A stretch of 64,000 bases of DNA from Pseudomonas hormoni (GTDB lineage Bacteria > Pseudomonadota > Gammaproteobacteria > Pseudomonadales > Pseudomonadaceae), in contig NZ_CP075566.1 of NCBI RefSeq assembly GCF_018502625.1, forward strand, positions 4,963,001 through 5,027,000, given 5' to 3'. Shown in pieces: positions 36,361 through 47,064 of the stretch. Position numbers and translations under genes: made by a program. The notes below the pieces were generated by a model, which ran no database searches, was not told where the DNA came from, and saw only the letters and a program-made list of their open reading frames with translations. The first letter of the stretch is position 1; each line of letters begins with the position of its first letter.

Positions 36361-36879
36361 ATGCCCCGCGCTCTGCTTGCGCTGTTGATGCTGGTTGCCC
36401 TGCCGTTGTGGGCGGCCGAGCCGAAAGAGCTGACCTGGTCGGAAATGATCCCGCCGGACGCCATGCCGGAGGTGCCGAACATGACGCCCTTGCATGACCT
36501 GTCGCAGATGGGCAACGCGCTGTCCGCCGAGTCGGCGCCCGCCGCCAAACAGGACATGCCGAATGCGCCGGTGGTTAAAAGTCTCGACGGCCAGAACATT
36601 CGCCTGCCGGGCTACATCGTGCCGCTGGAAGTGAGCGAAGAAGGTCGCACCACGGAGTTTCTGCTGGTGCCGTATTTCGGCGCCTGCATCCATGTGCCGC
36701 CACCGCCGTCGAACCAGATCGTGCATGTGAAAAGCGAAGTCGGCGTGAAGCTGGATGAGCTGTATCAGCCGTACTGGATCGAGGGGGCGTTGCAGGTCAA
36801 GGCGTCGACCAGCGAGTTGGCGGATGCTGGGTATCAGATGGAGGCGGACAAGATTTATGTGTATGAACTGCCGGAGTGA
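36361..36879 (+). CDS. DUF3299 exported protein of the zinc operon
   Basis: A 172-residue protein with a signal peptide ('LLALLMLVALPLWAAEP') and a C-terminal DUF3299 domain containing 'VPYFGACIHVPPPPSNQIVHV', where Cys and His could bind metal. It is the fourth gene of the zrgA operon. The ATG at 36361 has GAGGA eight bases upstream; an ATG at 36346 overlapping the permease stop is the alternative. Its role in zinc handling is inferred only from the operon. Confidence 0.87.
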   Translation: MPRALLALLMLVALPLWAAEPKELTWSEMIPPDAMPEVPNMTPLHDLSQMGNALSAESAPAAKQDMPNAPVVKSLDGQNIRLPGYIVPLEVSEEGRTTEFLLVPYFGACIHVPPPPSNQIVHVKSEVGVKLDELYQPYWIEGALQVKASTSELADAGYQMEADKIYVYELPE

Positions 36880-36908
36880 ATCCGGTAGTCATGTGTTGAT
36901 TTAGAGGA

Positions 36909-36983
36909 CGCTTTCGCGGGCTAGCCTCGCTCCTACGGGTTAACGCAGCACCTGTAGGAGCGAGGCTTGCCCGCGAAGAGGCC
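36909..36983. repeat. REPIN, class B
   Basis: Inverted class B pair between the zinc operon and oprG, with a short loop of about 18 bp. Confidence 0.88.
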
Positions 36984-37021
36984 CCAAAGGTTCCGCAAAA
37001 CTCAGGGTCATCACCGTTTCA

Positions 37022-37035
37022 TTGAGCTGAATCAA
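37022..37035 (+). promoter_or_regulatory. ANR/FNR box of oprG
   Basis: TTGAGCTGAATCAA differs from the consensus TTGATnnnnATCAA at one position. A TACCAT -10 candidate at 37058-37063 would place the box centre near -41.5, the class II activation position. P. aeruginosa oprG is known to depend on ANR. Confidence 0.75.
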
Positions 37036-37100
37036 AAGTCCGTACCAGACGGCTCCGTACCATTGGACATCGAACATTTTCAACGTCCTTTGGAGCCCCC

Positions 37101-37799
37101 ATGCACAAGTCCTTGCTCAGCGCTTCGCTGTTTGCCCTCGCGCTCGCAACCCCGCTCGCCTACGCCCACGAGGCGGGCGACATCATCGTTCGTGCCGGTG
37201 CAATCACCGTCAACCCGAAAGCCGACAGCTCCAGCGTCAAGGTCGATCAAGGCCCGTTGGCCGGCGCCGACCTGGGTGGCAAGGCCACCATGAGCAGCGA
37301 CACGCAACTGGGTCTGAACTTCGCTTACATGCTCGACAGCCACTGGGGTATCGAGCTGCTCGCCGCCTCGCCGTTCGAGCATGACGTGAAGCTCAAAGGC
37401 ACCGCCCTGGGCGCGGCCAACGGCAAACTCGGCACCCTGAAACACCTGCCGCCCACCCTTAGCGTCGTGTACTACCCACTGGATGCGAAGTCCGCATTCC
37501 AGCCGTATGTGGGTGCCGGTATCAACTACACCTGGATCTACGACGAGCACGTCGGTAACGAAGCCCAGGCCAACGGCTTCAGCAACTTCAAGGCGAAAAA
37601 CTCCTGGGGCATGGCGTTTCAGGTCGGTGCTGATTACATGATTACCGACAACATCATGCTCAACGCCCAGGTGCGCTACATCGACATCGATACCCAGGCG
37701 ACCGTGGAAAACAACGCAGTGGCACCGGGCACTCGGGCCAAGGTCAATGTGGACGTTGATCCGTTCATCTACATGGTGGGCCTGGGTTACAAGTTCTAA
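37101..37799 (+). CDS. oprG: OmpW-family outer-membrane porin OprG
   Basis: A 232-residue eight-stranded barrel with signal peptide ('ALALATPLAYAHEAGD'). 'DIIVRAGAITVNPKADSS', 'LGLNFAYMLDSHWGIELLAASPFEHD' (in parts) and the terminal 'VGLGYKF' with C-terminal Phe are typical of OmpW. The family forms a lateral hydrophobic channel for small molecules. It is transcribed alone: an ANR box lies upstream and a bidirectional terminator downstream. Its place after the zrgA operon matches P. aeruginosa. Confidence 0.94.
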   Translation: MHKSLLSASLFALALATPLAYAHEAGDIIVRAGAITVNPKADSSSVKVDQGPLAGADLGGKATMSSDTQLGLNFAYMLDSHWGIELLAASPFEHDVKLKGTALGAANGKLGTLKHLPPTLSVVYYPLDAKSAFQPYVGAGINYTWIYDEHVGNEAQANGFSNFKAKNSWGMAFQVGADYMITDNIMLNAQVRYIDIDTQATVENNAVAPGTRAKVNVDVDPFIYMVGLGYKF

Positions 37800-37830
37800 C
37801 GAGCAATCACGTGGTGGTGAATGCGGGCAA

Positions 37831-37963
37831 TGTGGCGAGGGAGCTTGCTCCCGCTGGGCTGCGAAGCAGCCCCATGATCGGCAACAGCGGTGATTCAGAA
37901 AAACCGTATTTACCGTAGTTGCGGCTGCTTCGCAGCCGAGCGGGAGCAAGCTCCTCGCCACAG
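37831..37963. repeat. REPIN, class A
   Basis: Inverted class A pair downstream of oprG. The right copy has lost one base in the CTCCCTCGCC block. Confidence 0.88.
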
Positions 37964-37981
37964 TTTTGGTAAATGATGCCC

Positions 37982-38014
37982 ATGAAAAAGGCGCCTCGAA
38001 AGGCGCCTTTTTCA
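37982..38014. terminator. Bidirectional intrinsic terminator
   Basis: ATGAAAAAGGCGCC and its exact complement GGCGCCTTTTTCAT flank a TCGAAA-type loop, giving U-tracts on both strands. It separates the convergent oprG and epimerase genes. Confidence 0.88.
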
Positions 38015-38028
38015 TGGCTGCAAAAAAC

Positions 38029-38950
<922 letters not shown>

Positions 38951-38958
<8 letters not shown>

Positions 38959-39835
38959 GGCGATAGAACCTGTCCAGTAAACTCGGGAGTGCTGCACGCC
39001 AGGCACGGGGCTTGATCCCGAAGGTGTGGAGGATTTTCTTGCAGGCCAGCACCGCATGTTGCGGCTCTTCGGCAGCGTCCGGGCGCGCGGCGTGAGCCTG
39101 GGCGGTCGGCGCTTCGATGGCTAGCGGGTGTAACGCGCGGGCTTCGGTGAGAATCGCCTGCCCCAGCGCCAGCGGTGTGGTCGCCTCGTGCCCGGCGTAA
39201 TGGTAGGTGCCCCACAGCGGCGCCGCGCAATCGAGTTGCTTGAGCACCGAAATGATCACTCGGGCCGCGTCGTCCACCGGTGTCGGATTGCCCCGGCGAT
39301 CATCGGCCATCAACAGTTCTTCCGGTTTTTCGGCACGGGACAGGAAACGCCCAAGGGTGCCGTCGGGGCTGTCATCAAGCAACCAGCCGAAACGCAGCAG
39401 CACATGCTGCGGGCAGGTCGCGCGCACGCTTTGCTCGATCCGCCACAAGGCCTGACCACGCAGGCCCAAAGGCACCGGCTCGTCTTTTTCGCTGTAGGCC
39501 GTCGCCCGCGAGCCGTCGAACACGCGATAGCTCGAGGGTTGCAGCAGAACGATGTTGTGGTGCTGGCACAGTTCGGCCAGACGCTCGACTGCGCGCTCCT
39601 GCCCGGCCAGACGCGGCTCGCTGACCGTCTCCGCCTGAAACCAGTCGAAGTAGTAGGCGAGGTTGATCAACGCGTCGGGGCGGGTGTCGTCGAGCAGTTG
39701 CGTCAGGCTCGCGGCATCCCAGCCGTCTTGCGGTGGGCGGGGGGCGAGGAAACCGATGTCTTCCTCCGCACCGAGGCGAATCAGCGCCTGCCCAAGGGCA
39801 TTTCCGCCGCCCAGTAACATAAGGCGCATTCGCAT
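38951..39835 (-). CDS. RmlD-like sugar-nucleotide-binding protein
   Basis: A 294-residue SDR-fold protein with an N-terminal 'LMLLGGGNALGQALIRLG' dinucleotide site, 'PDALINLAYYFDWFQAE', and an RmlD-type 'QPSSYRVFDGSRATAYSEKDEPVP' region. The usual YxxxK is not evident, so catalysis may differ from dTDP-4-dehydrorhamnose reductase. It is paired with the downstream epimerase. The start could be 39835 or 39829. The 345-bp gap upstream to lhr contains a class A REPIN and presumably both promoters. Confidence 0.82.
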
Positions 39836-39986
39836 AGAGTCAGCAGGCCCAGTCTGATTGGAACAATGGCTTTATCGACACCGCTCGGGGGCGATGCCGT
39901 CGATAGATGCCGGAATCGTTGCATTTTGCGGGTTTAGTGCGCAACCGTCATCCGTAAAGTGTAGATCCCTTGGTTCACTGCGGCCC

Positions 39987-40122
39987 CTGTGGCGAGGGAG
40001 CTTGCTCCCGTTCGGCTGCGAAGCAGTCGTAAAATCGGGCGGTTTGGAGTGTCAGGATTAACAAGGAGGCAGGTTTTGGGGATGCTTCGCAGCCCAGCGG
40101 GAGCAAGCTCCCTCGCCACAGG
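39987..40122. repeat. REPIN, class A
   Basis: Inverted class A pair between the divergent sugar-nucleotide operon and lhr. Confidence 0.9.
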
Positions 40123-40181
40123 GACGGCGATAAACCGAGCGGTACTTGCATCTTCCCATCCCCACCCGCATAAATTGTTCC

Positions 40182-43100
40182 ATGAATCTGCCCATCCCCA
40201 CGGACGAGGCCCTGGCAGGCTTCCACCCCGCCATCAGCGCCTGGTTCAGCAGCACCTTCCCGACGGTCACCGCCGCCCAGGCCCGGGCGTGGCCGCTGAT
40301 CCGCCAGCACCGTTCGACGTTGATCGCCGCACCCACCGGCTCCGGCAAAACCCTCACCGCGTTTCTCGCCGTCATCGACGAGCTGGTTCACCGCGGGCTG
40401 GAAACCGCAGGCGGTTTGCCCGACGAAACGCTGGTGGTCTACGTCTCGCCGCTCAAGGCCCTGTCCAACGACATCCAGATCAACCTGCAAAACCCGCTGG
40501 CCGGCATCACTGAGCAGTTACGTGTAATGGGTTTGCCCGAACTGCAGATCACCACCGCCGTACGCACCGGCGATACGCCGCAAAAAGACCGCTCGGCGAT
40601 GCGCAAAACCGCGCCGCACATTCTGGTCACTACCCCGGAATCCCTTTACGTGCTGCTCGGCTCCGACTCCGGCCGGCAAATGCTCCGCACCACGCGCACG
40701 GTCATCGTCGACGAAATCCACGCCATCGCCGCCAGCAAACGCGGCAGTCATCTGGCCCTGAGCCTGGAGCGTTTGCAGGCATTGTGCGCAGCCCCGTTGA
40801 TGCGTATCGGCCTGTCCGCCACGCAAAAACCGATCGAAGCCGTTTCGCGCTTTTTGGTGGGCCGTGATCGCGAGTGCGAGATCATCGACATCGGCCACGC
40901 TCGCCCACGGGATCTGGGCATCGAAGTGCCGCCGGTGCCGTTGTCCGCCGTCATGGCCAATGATGTCTGGGAACTGGTCTACGACCGCCTCGCCGTCCTC
41001 GCCCGCGAACACCGCACCACGCTGATTTTCGTCAACACCCGACGCTTGGCCGAACGCCTGAGCCGGCATTTGAGCGAGCGTCTCGGCAAGGAAGCGGTCG
41101 CCGCCCACCATGGCAGCCTGGCAAAGGAGTTTCGCCTCGACGCCGAACAGCGGCTCAAGCGCGGCGACCTGCAAGTGCTGATTGCCACGGCGTCGCTGGA
41201 GTTGGGGATCGACATCGGCGATATCGATCTGGTTTGTCAGATCGCCTCGCCGCGTTCGATTGCCGGTTTTCTGCAACGGGTTGGCCGTTCCGGCCATCAG
41301 GTCGGCGGCACGCCGAAGGGCCGGTTATTCGCCACCAGCCGCGATGACCTGATCGAATGCACCGCCCTGCTCGACTGCGTGCGCCGGGGAGAACTCGACA
41401 CCTTGCAGATTCCTCACGCGCCGCTGGACGTGCTGGCCCAGCAGATCATCGCCGAGGTCAGTTGCCAGGAATGGCCGGAGCAAGCGCTGCTGGAGATGTT
41501 CCGCAAAGCCTCGCCCTACGCCGGACTCGACGAACAACATTATCAGGCGCTACTGCAGATGCTCGCCGAAGGCTACAACGGTCGTCAGGGCATCCGCAGC
41601 GCCTACCTGCACCGCGACGCCGTGACTCGCACGTTGCGTGGTCGCCGCGGCAGCAAGCTGACCGCCGTCACCAGCGGCGGCACCATCCCGGACAACGCCG
41701 ACTACAGCGTGCTGCTGGAACCGCAAGGGCTGAACATCGGCAGCGTCAACGAAGACTTCGCCGTGGAAAGCATCGCCGGCGATATCTTTCAGTTGGGCAA
41801 TACGTCGTACCGAATCCTGCGGGTCGACACCGGCAAGGTCCGGGTCGAGGATGCTCACGGGCAGCCGCCGACCATTCCATTCTGGCTCGGTGAAGCGCCG
41901 GGGCGCAGCGCTGAGTTGTCCTTCGCCGTGGCGCGCCTGCAAGCGCAACTCGATGAGCTGCTCGGCGCCACGCCCGGCAACTTGCAGCCCGCCCTCGACT
42001 GGCTGACCGACACCCTCGGCCTGAACCTCGCCAGCGCCGAACAACTGGTGGATTACCTCGCCCGCGCACGCCTGACACTGGGCGCCCTGCCGTCGCAGGA
42101 CACGCTGCTGATGGAGCGTTTTTTCGACGAGTCCGGCGGAACGCAACTGATCATCCACACGCCGTTCGGCAGCCGTATCAACCGCGCCTGGGGCCTGGCC
42201 TTGCGCAAGCGATTCTGCCGCACCTTCAACTTCGAATTGCAGGCCGCCGCCAGCGAAGACGCGATCGTCCTGTCGCTGTCCACCAGCCACAGTTTCGAGC
42301 TCGATGATGTCTGGCGCTACCTGCACAGCAACAGCGCCGAGCACCTGCTGATTCAAGCGGTGCTCGATGCACCGCTGTTCGGCGTGCGCTGGCGCTGGAA
42401 TGCCGGGGTCGCGCTGGCGTTGCCGAGGTACACCGGCGGACGCAAAGTCGCGCCGCAGATTCAGCGGATGAAAAGCGAAGACCTGATCGCCAGCGTGTTC
42501 CCCGACCAGATCGCCTGCGTGGAAAACCTCGCCGGCGAGCGCGAGATTCCCGAGCATCCACTGGTGGAACAAACCCTCGACGATTGCTTGCACGAGGCCA
42601 TGGATTGCGAAGGCTGGCTGACCTTGCTGCGGCGCATGGAAAGCGGCGACGTTCGCTTGATCAGCCGCGACCTGCCGGCGCCCTCGCCGCTGGCCGCAGA
42701 AATTCTCAGCGCCCGGCCTTACACCTTTCTTGACGACGCGCCACTGGAAGAACGCCGCACCCAAGCCGTGCTCAACCGGCGCTGGACCGATCCGCAGTCC
42801 ACCGGCGACCTCGGCGCACTGGATGCCGAGGCGATTCAAGCGGTGCGCGATGAGGCCTGGCCGACGCCGACCAGCCTTGATGAAATGCATGAGGCACTGA
42901 TGAGTCTGGCGTGCATCAGCGATGCCGAGGCGCGGGCCAATCCGCAGTGGCTCGATTGGTTGAATGCACTTGCCGAGAGCGGTCGCGCCAGTCGTTTGCA
43001 GGTCGATGCCGAACGATCTCTGTGGCTGGCGCTTGAACGACTGACGTGCCTGCGGGCGATTTATCCACAGGCGAAATTATTCCCACCGCTGGAGGCGCTG

Positions 43101-44501
43101 CCGGGGTTCGATGAAGCCTGGGAACCGGGCGAGGCGGTGCTGGAAGTCATCCGCGCGCGACTCAGCGCGTTTGGTCCGTTGCCGCTGAGCGCGATTGCCG
43201 AACCTCTGGGATTACCTTCGATACACATCACCCAGGCGCTGGCGCAACTGGAACGCGAAGGTTATGTGCTGCGCGGGCAATTCACCCCCGGCGCATATCA
43301 GCAGGAATGGTGCGAACGGCACCTGCTGGCGCGGATTCATCGCTACACGGTCAAGCGCCTGCGGCGGGAAATCGAACCCGTGGCGTTGCAGGATTTCATG
43401 CGTTTTCTGTTCGACTGGCAGCATCTTTCTGCAGCGACCCAGGGCCAGGGCAGCGCCGTGTTGCCCGCGATTGTCGGGCAGTTCGAAGGCTACCCAGCCG
43501 CTGCTTCCGCTTGGGACAGCGATATTCTGCCGGCGCGGATCAAAGGTTATTCGGCAAGTTGGCTGGATGACCTGTGCCGCAGCGGCAAACTGGTCTGGAC
43601 GCGCCTGACCGCACGCAGCAAAAGCGCCAGCACCGCGTTGCGCAGCACGCCCATTGTGCTGCTGCCGCGCAGTCAGGTCGGGTTGTGGAGCAGTCTGACC
43701 GAACAGACACCGGTCAGCGAACTGTCGCCGAAAACGCAAAAGGTTTACGAAGCCCTCAGTCAACACGGCGCGCTGTTTTTCGATGAGCTGATTCACGAGG
43801 CTCATCTACTGCGTTCGGAGCTGGAAATCGCCTTGCAGGAACTGGTCGGCGCCGGGCTGGTAAACGCCGACAGCTTTGCCGGTTTGCGGGCGCTGATTAC
43901 GCCGGCGAGTAAACGCCAGGCCCGCAGCAGTCGACGCGGGCGCGGGGCGTTTATCGGTGGCATGGACGATGCCGGTCGCTGGGCCTTGCTTCGACGCGGG
44001 CCGCCAGTGCCGACTGTGGACAACAAACATCCAACGCCGAGCGACACGCTGGAACACATCGCCATGACCTTGCTGCGCCGCTACGGCGTGGTGTTCTGGC
44101 GCCTGCTGGAGCGCGAAGCGGACTGGTTGCCGAGCTGGCGCGAATTGCTGCGCACGTTCCATCGGCTGGAGGCGCGCGGGGAGATTCGCGGTGGGCGGTT
44201 CGTCAGTGGTCTGGCCGGTGAGCAGTTTGCCTTGCCCGAGGCGATTCCGTTGCTGCGGGAAGTGCGGCGGCGGGCGCATGACGGGAGTCTGATCGCGGTG
44301 TGCGGGGTTGATCCGCTGAACCTGGCGGGTACGCTGTTACCCGGCGCGAAAGTACCGGCGTTGGCGAGTAATCGGCTGGTGTATCGCGATGGTCTTCCGG
44401 CGGCTGCCGAGATCGCCGGGAAGCAGGTTTTCTGGTTGGAGCTGGATCAGCAGGGTTCCGCTGAACTGCACACTAAGCTGACTCGCCACCACCCTCTGTA
44501 G
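40182..44501 (+). CDS. lhr: Lhr-type large superfamily 2 DNA helicase
   Basis: A 1439-residue 3'-to-5' helicase involved in DNA repair. Walker A is 'APTGSGKT' (about 50-57) and motif II is 'VDEIHA' with Asp177. Motif VI appears as 'QRVGRSGHQVGG'. After the two RecA domains and winged helix lies the Lhr core, then a long C-terminal extension as in full-length bacterial Lhr (E. coli Lhr is about 1538 residues). The ATG at 40182 fits the family N-terminus. The stop TAG is supplied by the first bases of a class B REPIN (CTGTAGGAG), so the last residues may derive from repeat insertion. Confidence 0.95.
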   Translation: MNLPIPTDEALAGFHPAISAWFSSTFPTVTAAQARAWPLIRQHRSTLIAAPTGSGKTLTAFLAVIDELVHRGLETAGGLPDETLVVYVSPLKALSNDIQINLQNPLAGITEQLRVMGLPELQITTAVRTGDTPQKDRSAMRKTAPHILVTTPESLYVLLGSDSGRQMLRTTRTVIVDEIHAIAASKRGSHLALSLERLQALCAAPLMRIGLSATQKPIEAVSRFLVGRDRECEIIDIGHARPRDLGIEVPPVPLSAVMANDVWELVYDRLAVLAREHRTTLIFVNTRRLAERLSRHLSERLGKEAVAAHHGSLAKEFRLDAEQRLKRGDLQVLIATASLELGIDIGDIDLVCQIASPRSIAGFLQRVGRSGHQVGGTPKGRLFATSRDDLIECTALLDCVRRGELDTLQIPHAPLDVLAQQIIAEVSCQEWPEQALLEMFRKASPYAGLDEQHYQALLQMLAEGYNGRQGIRSAYLHRDAVTRTLRGRRGSKLTAVTSGGTIPDNADYSVLLEPQGLNIGSVNEDFAVESIAGDIFQLGNTSYRILRVDTGKVRVEDAHGQPPTIPFWLGEAPGRSAELSFAVARLQAQLDELLGATPGNLQPALDWLTDTLGLNLASAEQLVDYLARARLTLGALPSQDTLLMERFFDESGGTQLIIHTPFGSRINRAWGLALRKRFCRTFNFELQAAASEDAIVLSLSTSHSFELDDVWRYLHSNSAEHLLIQAVLDAPLFGVRWRWNAGVALALPRYTGGRKVAPQIQRMKSEDLIASVFPDQIACVENLAGEREIPEHPLVEQTLDDCLHEAMDCEGWLTLLRRMESGDVRLISRDLPAPSPLAAEILSARPYTFLDDAPLEERRTQAVLNRRWTDPQSTGDLGALDAEAIQAVRDEAWPTPTSLDEMHEALMSLACISDAEARANPQWLDWLNALAESGRASRLQVDAERSLWLALERLTCLRAIYPQAKLFPPLEALPGFDEAWEPGEAVLEVIRARLSAFGPLPLSAIAEPLGLPSIHITQALAQLEREGYVLRGQFTPGAYQQEWCERHLLARIHRYTVKRLRREIEPVALQDFMRFLFDWQHLSAATQGQGSAVLPAIVGQFEGYPAAASAWDSDILPARIKGYSASWLDDLCRSGKLVWTRLTARSKSASTALRSTPIVLLPRSQVGLWSSLTEQTPVSELSPKTQKVYEALSQHGALFFDELIHEAHLLRSELEIALQELVGAGLVNADSFAGLRALITPASKRQARSSRRGRGAFIGGMDDAGRWALLRRGPPVPTVDNKHPTPSDTLEHIAMTLLRRYGVVFWRLLEREADWLPSWRELLRTFHRLEARGEIRGGRFVSGLAGEQFALPEAIPLLREVRRRAHDGSLIAVCGVDPLNLAGTLLPGAKVPALASNRLVYRDGLPAAAEIAGKQVFWLELDQQGSAELHTKLTRHHPL

Positions 44502-44589
44502 GAGCGAGGCTTGCCCGCGAAGGCGATCTGGCAGTCGACATCTCTGCTGAATGTTATTGCCTCTTCGCGGGCAAGCCTCGCTCCTACAA
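44494..44589. repeat. REPIN, class B, overlapping the lhr stop
   Basis: CTGTAGGAGCGAGGCTTGCC at the left, which includes the lhr stop codon, and its complement at the right just before the convergent MscS gene end. Confidence 0.9.
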
Positions 44590-44600
44590 GGGAGGTGTTG

Positions 44601-46718
44601 TTACTGGGTTCGTGGTTGATCAGGCAACAACACTGGCGAATTCTCCGGTGCCGGACCATCGTCTTCCTGCCCGGCCATCGCATGCTTCGGCATCAAAACC
44701 TGCTGTGGATAAGTCTGCGCAAAATGCACCCACGGGCTGTTATCCACAAGCTTCTTCAAGCGCTGGTTAAACGCCCGGCTCACCGCATACTGCCCACCCG
44801 ATACCGTGCGGAACTGCGCTGTCAGCACCACGCCGTTGAGGTCCATTTTGTCGACGCCAAACACGTCCAGCGGCCCTTGCAGGTTGTACTTGAGAAACGC
44901 GTCCTCACGGATCGACTCCCCCGCCTCGCGAATCAGCTCGATGGCCTTGTCCACGTCGGTGTCGTAGGTGAACTGCACCGAGAAAAACGCATAGGCGAAT
45001 TGCCGCGACTGGTTTGTCACAGCCTTGATCTGCCCGAACGGCACCGAGTGCACAAACCCTTTACCGTCGCGCAGGCGCAAGGTGCGGATGGTCAGGCCTT
45101 CGACGGTGCCGGCATGCCCGGAATCGAGCACCACCCAATCGCCAATCGACAGCGTGTCTTCAATGATGATGAACAGGCCGGTGATCACGTCCTGCACCAG
45201 TTGCTGCGAGCCAAAACCGATGGCCAGACCGACCACCCCGGCACCCGCCAACAGCGGTGCGACGTTGATCCCGAGGTTGGCCATGGTGGTGATTGCGCAG
45301 ATCACCACGAGGATGATTTTGATCGCGTTGCGCAGCAGCGGAAGGATGGTTTTGACCCGCGTACTGGGCTGTGTCGTGCGTTTATTGATCGGCGGTTTCA
45401 GCGCTTCCTGAATCGCTGTATCGAGCACCACCCACAGTAACCAGGTCACCAGAAAGATCAGGCCCATGCTACTCAGCGATTCGCTGATCGCCCGGCCTAC
45501 CGAGTTGCGCTCGGCGAACTCGAACAGCGAGACGCCCCAGATCCGCCCGAGAATTTCGATGAACACAACAGCCATGACAATCCGCAGCAGCGCATGCAGC
45601 AAGCTGAGAAAGCGCTCCTTGTAGGCACTGCTGCGCTGGATCGCCTGGGCTTTTCCGGATTTGAACAGGTGCTGGAAAATCGTGCTGAGGAACACCGTGG
45701 CGATCAACAGAATGGTGGTGAACAACGCACAGCGCAGGGCTTTCTGATTGTCCTCGCCGACGCCGATCAGGTTGATCGCCGAGACCATCACCATCAGCAG
45801 AATCGGCCAGTACCAGAGCCCGGAAAAGATCCGCAGGGATTCCTGCAATGAAGGCTGTTTCAAGCGCTGCGCCAGCGCCCGGTTGCGGATCAGATGCGCC
45901 ACCGGACGCCTCAGGCGAATCACCAGTAATCCAAAGATGATCGAGGCAAACAGGCCGGTAAATACGGCGATGCTGCTGGTGATGTTACCGCCCAGTTGCC
46001 GGGCGATCTGCGGGCTGGTCAAGGCGTCGCTGAGCGCCGCGAGGAAGCCGATCAGAAACAGCGGTTTTGGGCAGTAATCACGAATGATCTGCACCGCCCG
46101 GCGCTTGTGCCCGGTGTTGAACATGACGATCACGCACAAGAACATCGAGGTGGAGAAAATGCCGCTGCTGGTGGCGTAGGCAAAACACAGGGCCAGCGCC
46201 CGGCCCACCGAGTTCGGCAGAAAATGGCTGACGTATAGCGTCAGCGGCAGGCAGATCAACGCGGGAATTGTGTATGGCAGCAGGTAGCCGAGCAGGTCCT
46301 GGCTGCGCTGCCGTTTTCGAAAAAAGCGCCCTTCACTCAAGCGCTTGTCCAGCAGTGCGCCGAGCACCGTGAGCAAGGCGAACACACCGAGCCAGACGCC
46401 GGACAACAACAGGAAATCGCCGACCACGCTCATCGGTGATCGAGACGAAGGCTGGTTCACCAGTTTGTCGACTTCATCCGCCGCCCGATCCGCCCGCACG
46501 CGCCACGCGTCGACCAGGTTTTCGTTGAGGTCGAGCTTGTCCTGAACGTCGTCGATGCTGGAACTGATCGCCCCGAGCAAACCGCCCTGGACCAGCGGTT
46601 CAGGTTTTGCCGGCTCCTCGGCTGCGGCGGGAAGCCCCGGCAGCGTGGCGGCTTCCAGTTCGTTGCTGCCTAGAAACAGCAACGCCCCCAGTAACATCGC
46701 GGTCTTGAACTTGAGCAA
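44601..46718 (-). CDS. Mechanosensitive channel, MscS family (large, YbiO/MscM-like)
   Basis: About 705 residues: a signal peptide ('LGALLFLGSNELEA'), a periplasmic helical region (about 40-110), eight or more membrane helices and the MscS core. The pore-lining region and beta domain start at 'GAGVVGLAIGFGSQQLVQDVITGLFII', followed by 'LSIGDWVVLDSGHAGTVEGLTIRTLRLRDG' (in parts). It opens with membrane tension to release solutes during osmotic downshock. The TTG at 46718 has AAGGAG nine bases upstream; the ATG at 46697 or the frame start at 46763 are alternatives. It is convergent with lhr. Confidence 0.9.
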   Translation of the reverse strand: MLKFKTAMLLGALLFLGSNELEAATLPGLPAAAEEPAKPEPLVQGGLLGAISSSIDDVQDKLDLNENLVDAWRVRADRAADEVDKLVNQPSSRSPMSVVGDFLLLSGVWLGVFALLTVLGALLDKRLSEGRFFRKRQRSQDLLGYLLPYTIPALICLPLTLYVSHFLPNSVGRALALCFAYATSSGIFSTSMFLCVIVMFNTGHKRRAVQIIRDYCPKPLFLIGFLAALSDALTSPQIARQLGGNITSSIAVFTGLFASIIFGLLVIRLRRPVAHLIRNRALAQRLKQPSLQESLRIFSGLWYWPILLMVMVSAINLIGVGEDNQKALRCALFTTILLIATVFLSTIFQHLFKSGKAQAIQRSSAYKERFLSLLHALLRIVMAVVFIEILGRIWGVSLFEFAERNSVGRAISESLSSMGLIFLVTWLLWVVLDTAIQEALKPPINKRTTQPSTRVKTILPLLRNAIKIILVVICAITTMANLGINVAPLLAGAGVVGLAIGFGSQQLVQDVITGLFIIIEDTLSIGDWVVLDSGHAGTVEGLTIRTLRLRDGKGFVHSVPFGQIKAVTNQSRQFAYAFFSVQFTYDTDVDKAIELIREAGESIREDAFLKYNLQGPLDVFGVDKMDLNGVVLTAQFRTVSGGQYAVSRAFNQRLKKLVDNSPWVHFAQTYPQQVLMPKHAMAGQEDDGPAPENSPVLLPDQPRTQ

Positions 46719-46805
46719 AACGGGGAGCTCCTTGAAAAGGGTCGGTAAGGAACTGATTGGCAAATGCCCGGCAAGTTCGGTTTTGTCCGTGAGATAACCC
46801 GATCC

Positions 46806-46941
46806 CCTGTGGCGAGGGAGCTTACTCCCGCTCGGCTGCGCAGCAGTCGCAAACCCACTGCTCGCGGTGTATCTGAATTAACCGATTTGCAGGTTTTGGG
46901 GGCGCTTCGCTCCCCAGCGGGAGCAAGCTCCCTCGCCACAA
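46806..46941. repeat. REPIN, class A
   Basis: Inverted class A pair between the divergent MscS and MFS genes. The left copy has one substitution (GCTTACTCCC). Confidence 0.9.
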
Positions 46942-47064
46942 GGCTTCATTCAGTCTCGGGATATTTGATCTTCACGCAAATATCAAATGCCCACCCCTCT
47001 ATTTTTCCGCACAACCCAAACCCGGACACTGCGCTCCATCAATCAATCCACCGGAGTTGCAGCC

